Origin: Niveispirillum cyanobacteriorum
GTDB taxonomy: Bacteria; Pseudomonadota; Alphaproteobacteria; Azospirillales; Azospirillaceae
Assembly: GCF_002868735.1 (NCBI RefSeq)
Contig: NZ_CP025612.1
Coordinates: forward strand, 558,001 to 622,000
Direction: 5' to 3'
DNA length: 64,000 nucleotides
Of this stretch, positions 63,770 to 64,000 are shown one piece after another. The number at the start of each line of letters is the position of its first letter. Within the stretch, counting starts at the first letter, position 1. The notes under the pieces are model-generated. The model did no database searches. It was not told the DNA's origin and saw nothing but the letters and a program-made list of their open reading frames with translations. The translations under genes and the position numbers were made by a program.

Positions 63770-64000
63770 GCACCTTGCAGACCTCTTTGAAGCCAGCGGC
63801 CATGAAGGCGGCCATACGGGCTTTCACGGCGGCGAAATCATCGGACTTGCAGAGACCGCCCGACAGCTTGTCCATCAGTTCGGCCCCCCATTCCGGGGTA
63901 TTGGCAACCTGTGCGCCCAGGGCGGCGTAGTTTTTCCAGCCCTCCCCGCCCTCGATATAGAGGTCAAGGTCAGTGTCCAGGAAGGCGTGTAGCGCTCCTT
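63759..64000 (-). CDS. Unrecognised protein, C-terminal 79 residues only (runs off right edge)
   Basis: A minus-strand frame open from the window edge to a TGA at 63,761-63,759, convergent with the SDR gene. The visible part ends …LCKSDDFAAVKARMAAFMAAGFKEVCKVREG and contains LDLYIEGGEGWKNYAAL and WGAELMDKLSG. It looks soluble and helical, with two Cys residues. I do not recognise the family. Codon composition is like the neighbours, so it is probably real. Confidence 0.6.
   Translation of the reverse strand, partial: GALHAFLDTDLDLYIEGGEGWKNYAALGAQVANTPEWGAELMDKLSGGLCKSDDFAAVKARMAAFMAAGFKEVCKVREG

Noticed and set aside
1-64000. tRNA, rRNA, riboswitch and CRISPR searches by eye
   Set aside because: No cloverleaf-like, rRNA-like or repeat-spacer pattern was recognised; the only regular arrays are protein-coding.

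Overview
The window is GC-rich DNA from an alphaproteobacterium, most likely a free-living or plant-associated Azospirillaceae- or sphingomonad-like organism. This is inferred from four TonB-dependent receptors with LEEIVVT-type N-termini, the density of esterases, hydrolases and CoA-linked catabolic genes, paired MmgE/PrpD genes and an IS66-family element. The species cannot be fixed from the sequence alone.

Left third (1-22,199): a type I secretion operon for a giant surface protein, read on the minus strand. It starts after an AT-rich upstream region and encodes two different ABC transporter subunits (21,644-17,794), an HlyD-type adaptor (17,794-16,460) and the secreted giant (from 16,386 to beyond base 1). 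The giant has about 180 non-repetitive N-terminal residues, roughly 140 copies of a 16-residue Gly/Thr/Ser/Asn repeat, then tandem 110-residue Ig/cadherin-like domains. About 11-12 of those domains are near-identical and about seven more are diverged. A complete IS66-family element (6,964-9,636, tnpA-tnpB-tnpC) sits inside the 16-residue repeats and is flanked by a perfect 8-bp duplication. Removing the element plus one copy of the duplication restores one continuous frame of more than 4,560 codons, so this is a clean insertional break of the adhesin.

Middle (22,200-43,568): uptake and hydrolysis of plant-type or amide/ester compounds. It holds a regulator with two GntR-like helix-turn-helix segments; a receptor plus tannase/feruloyl-esterase-like enzyme; a small protein with two SH3-like motifs; a plus-strand operon of receptor, AbgT-type transporter, CocE/NonD hydrolase and LysR regulator, closed by a strong terminator; an aldehyde dehydrogenase with a receptor; a GH3 beta-glucosidase; a cysteine hydrolase; and a CE1-like esterase.

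Right (43,655-64,000): linked catabolic operons under two GntR/UTRA regulators. One minus-strand operon encodes two MmgE/PrpD proteins, a PaaK-like CoA ligase and an amidase, followed by a receptor. A second minus-strand operon encodes a cysteine hydrolase, two PuuE-like polysaccharide-deacetylase-fold proteins, a GntR regulator and an atypical crotonase. Divergent to it is a plus-strand operon of an MFS transporter, LeuC/LeuD-like hydro-lyase, CaiB-type CoA transferase and HMG-CoA-lyase-type enzyme, followed by an SDR. The gene content fits ring or amide opening of a nitrogen-containing compound, then hydration, CoA activation and C-C cleavage of a (methylated) dicarboxylate. The compound itself is not determined. 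This cluster is the best candidate for an undescribed system in the window.
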